A stretch of DNA of 61,354 bases from Oscillospiraceae bacterium (GTDB lineage: Bacteria > Bacillota > Clostridia > Oscillospirales > Ruminococcaceae): assembly GCA_016291435.1 (NCBI GenBank), contig JAEEXH010000008.1, positions 1 through 61,354 on the forward strand, given 5' to 3'. Below, in pieces: positions 61,019 to 61,354 of the stretch. The notes under the pieces are model-generated. The model searched no databases and had not been told where the DNA came from. It saw only the letters and a program-made list of their open reading frames with translations. Position 1 is the stretch's first letter. Each line of letters opens with the position of its first letter. The position numbers and the translations under genes are program-made.

Positions 61019-61354
<336 letters not shown>

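Overview
The window looks like the chromosome of a Gram-positive, plant-fibre-degrading gut Clostridium of the Ruminococcus/Oscillospiraceae type. This is an inference from dockerin modules on secreted proteins, Thr-rich linkers, sortase-anchored pili, AAAGGAG ribosome sites, an IspH-S1 fusion and many TTGACA-17-TATAAT promoters. I see no rRNA, tRNA, CRISPR array or complete transposase gene.

Layout. 1-1455: a structured repeat, a leftward promoter with a palindrome over its start, and a secreted dockerin protein. 1548-6323: a zinc-ribbon membrane protein, an S11 D-Ala-D-Ala carboxypeptidase and IspH-S1. 6447-10257: a three-gene unit of two related membrane proteins and a substrate-binding/VWA chimera. 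10474-25606: a pilus operon (coiled-coil protein, signal peptidase, 2817-residue adhesin, major pilin, class C sortase, minor pilin, second sortase, lipoprotein). 25665-29824 (minus): a two-gene SufC/SufBD system, a flavin reductase and phosphopentomutase, with repeat-rich spacers. 31019-36810: mtnA, a YhfC-like membrane protein, a hydrolase, polA and rimI. 36987-39907: the first ECF sigma/anti-sigma pair. 39980-44706 (minus): a membrane-protein operon headed by a DUF2975/XRE pair. 44842-49578: DUF2752 protein, a MITE-like element, a hydrolase, small proteins, hisI-hisE and a TraX protein. 49715-56337: two further sigma/anti-sigma pairs flanking a dockerin-bearing PL1 pectate lyase. 56351-61354: a MITE-like element, a candidate small RNA, rpoB and the start of rpoC.

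The most interesting parts are (i) the sigma/anti-sigma loci around the pectate lyase, where one anti-sigma candidate carries a dockerin-like module outside the cell; (ii) the paralogue pair plus solute-binding/VWA chimera; (iii) the giant adhesin, in which two Cna-B domains appear to be split at the same place by inserted domains; and (iv) structured repeats whose hairpin arms differ by compensatory changes or that carry inverted ends.

Functions are read from motifs and family knowledge only; no database search was run. Start codons were chosen by ribosome-site spacing and often lie inside the longest open frame.
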